Origin: Paenibacillus allorhizosphaerae
Lineage (GTDB): Bacteria; Bacillota; Bacilli; Paenibacillales; NBRC-103111
DNA length: 64,000 bases
Reading direction: 5' to 3'
Assembly: GCF_910594985.1 (NCBI RefSeq)
Contig: NZ_CAJVCE010000012.1
Location: 1-64,000, forward strand
Position 1 is the stretch's first letter, and every line of letters begins with the position of its first letter. The notes below the pieces were generated by a model. It saw nothing but the letters and a program-made list of their open reading frames with translations. It had not been told where the DNA came from and searched no databases. This document shows positions 63,774 through 64,000 of the stretch, piece by piece. The position numbers and the translations under genes are program-made.

Positions 63774-63862
63774 CAAACATTTGTTCTGGTATTAAGATAA
63801 CACGAACAAATGTTTGTGTCAACATGATTTTTCGAACTTATGTTTGTACGAACTCCGGTTCT
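63774..63862. promoter_or_regulatory. Cluster of four LexA boxes
   Basis: CAAACATTTGTTCT (63774-63787), CGAACAAATGTTTG (63803-63816), CGAACTTATGTTTG (63833-63846) and CGAACTCCGGTTCT (63849-63862) fit the Bacillus box CGAAC-N4-GTTYG with few changes. They lie between yneA and lexA and should repress both. Confidence 0.85.
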
Positions 63863-63907
63863 GTGCTATACTTCTAAGTAATGATTACCAAAAATGGAGT
63901 GATTCGA

Positions 63908-64000
63908 ATGAGCAAGATTTCCAATCGTCAGCAGGCGATCCTGGATTTCATCAAGAACGAGGTTAGAGACAAAGGATACCCTCCATCCGTAAGAGAAATC
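63908..64000 (+). CDS. lexA: LexA repressor, N-terminal fragment
   Basis: The first 31 residues ([31 protein letters not shown]) match the LexA winged-helix N-terminus. The window ends inside the gene. GAGTGATTCG precedes the ATG. Confidence 0.93.
   Translation, partial: MSKISNRQQAILDFIKNEVRDKGYPPSVREI

Noticed and set aside
1..64000. tRNA or rRNA genes
   Set aside because: No stretch with a tRNA-like cloverleaf or rRNA sequence was noticed, though a covariance scan was not possible.

Overview
The window looks like a chromosomal segment of an endospore-forming Firmicute, most likely Paenibacillaceae. The clues are a Tlp spore protein gene, Bacillus-type LexA boxes of the form CGAAC-N4-GTTYG, a MrfAB pair, strong AGGAGG-type ribosome binding sites and a moderately GC-rich backbone. 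Two AT-rich mobile elements are embedded in that backbone.

Layout. (1) Bases 1-6923: right part of a Tn7-like transposon (tnsD/tniQ start, tnsC, tnsB, tnsA, a stand-alone TnsB C-terminal-domain protein, an Xre regulator). It ends in four contiguous 20-bp TnsB-site-like repeats at 6841-6920, directly against the stop codon of a Flp1-like pilin gene. (2) 6924-9270 and 28753-30731: a Tad/Flp pilus operon on the minus strand (cpaE, cpaF, tadB, tadC, flp1), broken inside cpaF. (3) 9271-28750: a 19.5-kb element that splits cpaF. It carries a large serine recombinase, a candidate directionality factor, a Rep-like protein, an archaeo-eukaryotic-type primase, a serine resolvase with a res-like site, a toxin-antitoxin pair, a possible defence pair, two related structured-RNA/terminator motifs, and a 1073-residue protein that joins a proteasome-like Ntn-hydrolase domain to phage-tail-like repeats. 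(4) 31059-40243: a minus-strand run of repair and modification genes (mrfA, mrfB, fpg, nfo, a cREC protein, an ABC ATPase, two methyltransferases, a DinB protein). (5) 40577-41571: a small gene and a nitroreductase. (6) 41651-53325: a complete type IV pilus operon (pilB, pilT, pilC, pilA, pilD, pilM, pilN, pilO, prepilins) with an unusual Asn-rich terminal gene. (7) 53639-64000: housekeeping genes (lrgAB, an AlkA-like glycosylase, tlp, rnz, metH, mtnD, a HAD hydrolase) and the divergent SOS locus yneA/lexA.

The strongest observation is that the 19.5-kb element sits in cpaF as a skin-like intervening sequence. Joining the flanks at a shared TG dinucleotide restores a 407-codon cpaF in frame, and rebuilds the Leu-Gln-Ala-Met-Asn-Thr-Gly segment typical of CpaF/TadA ATPases. 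The two element arms next to the TG are an inverted repeat with 17 of 20 positions matching, as expected for the attP of a large serine integrase. The recombinase could therefore act as a switch for Tad pilus assembly. The same operon also borders the Tn7-like element, so it has been a target twice.

All functional calls come from reading protein motifs by eye. No database search was run.
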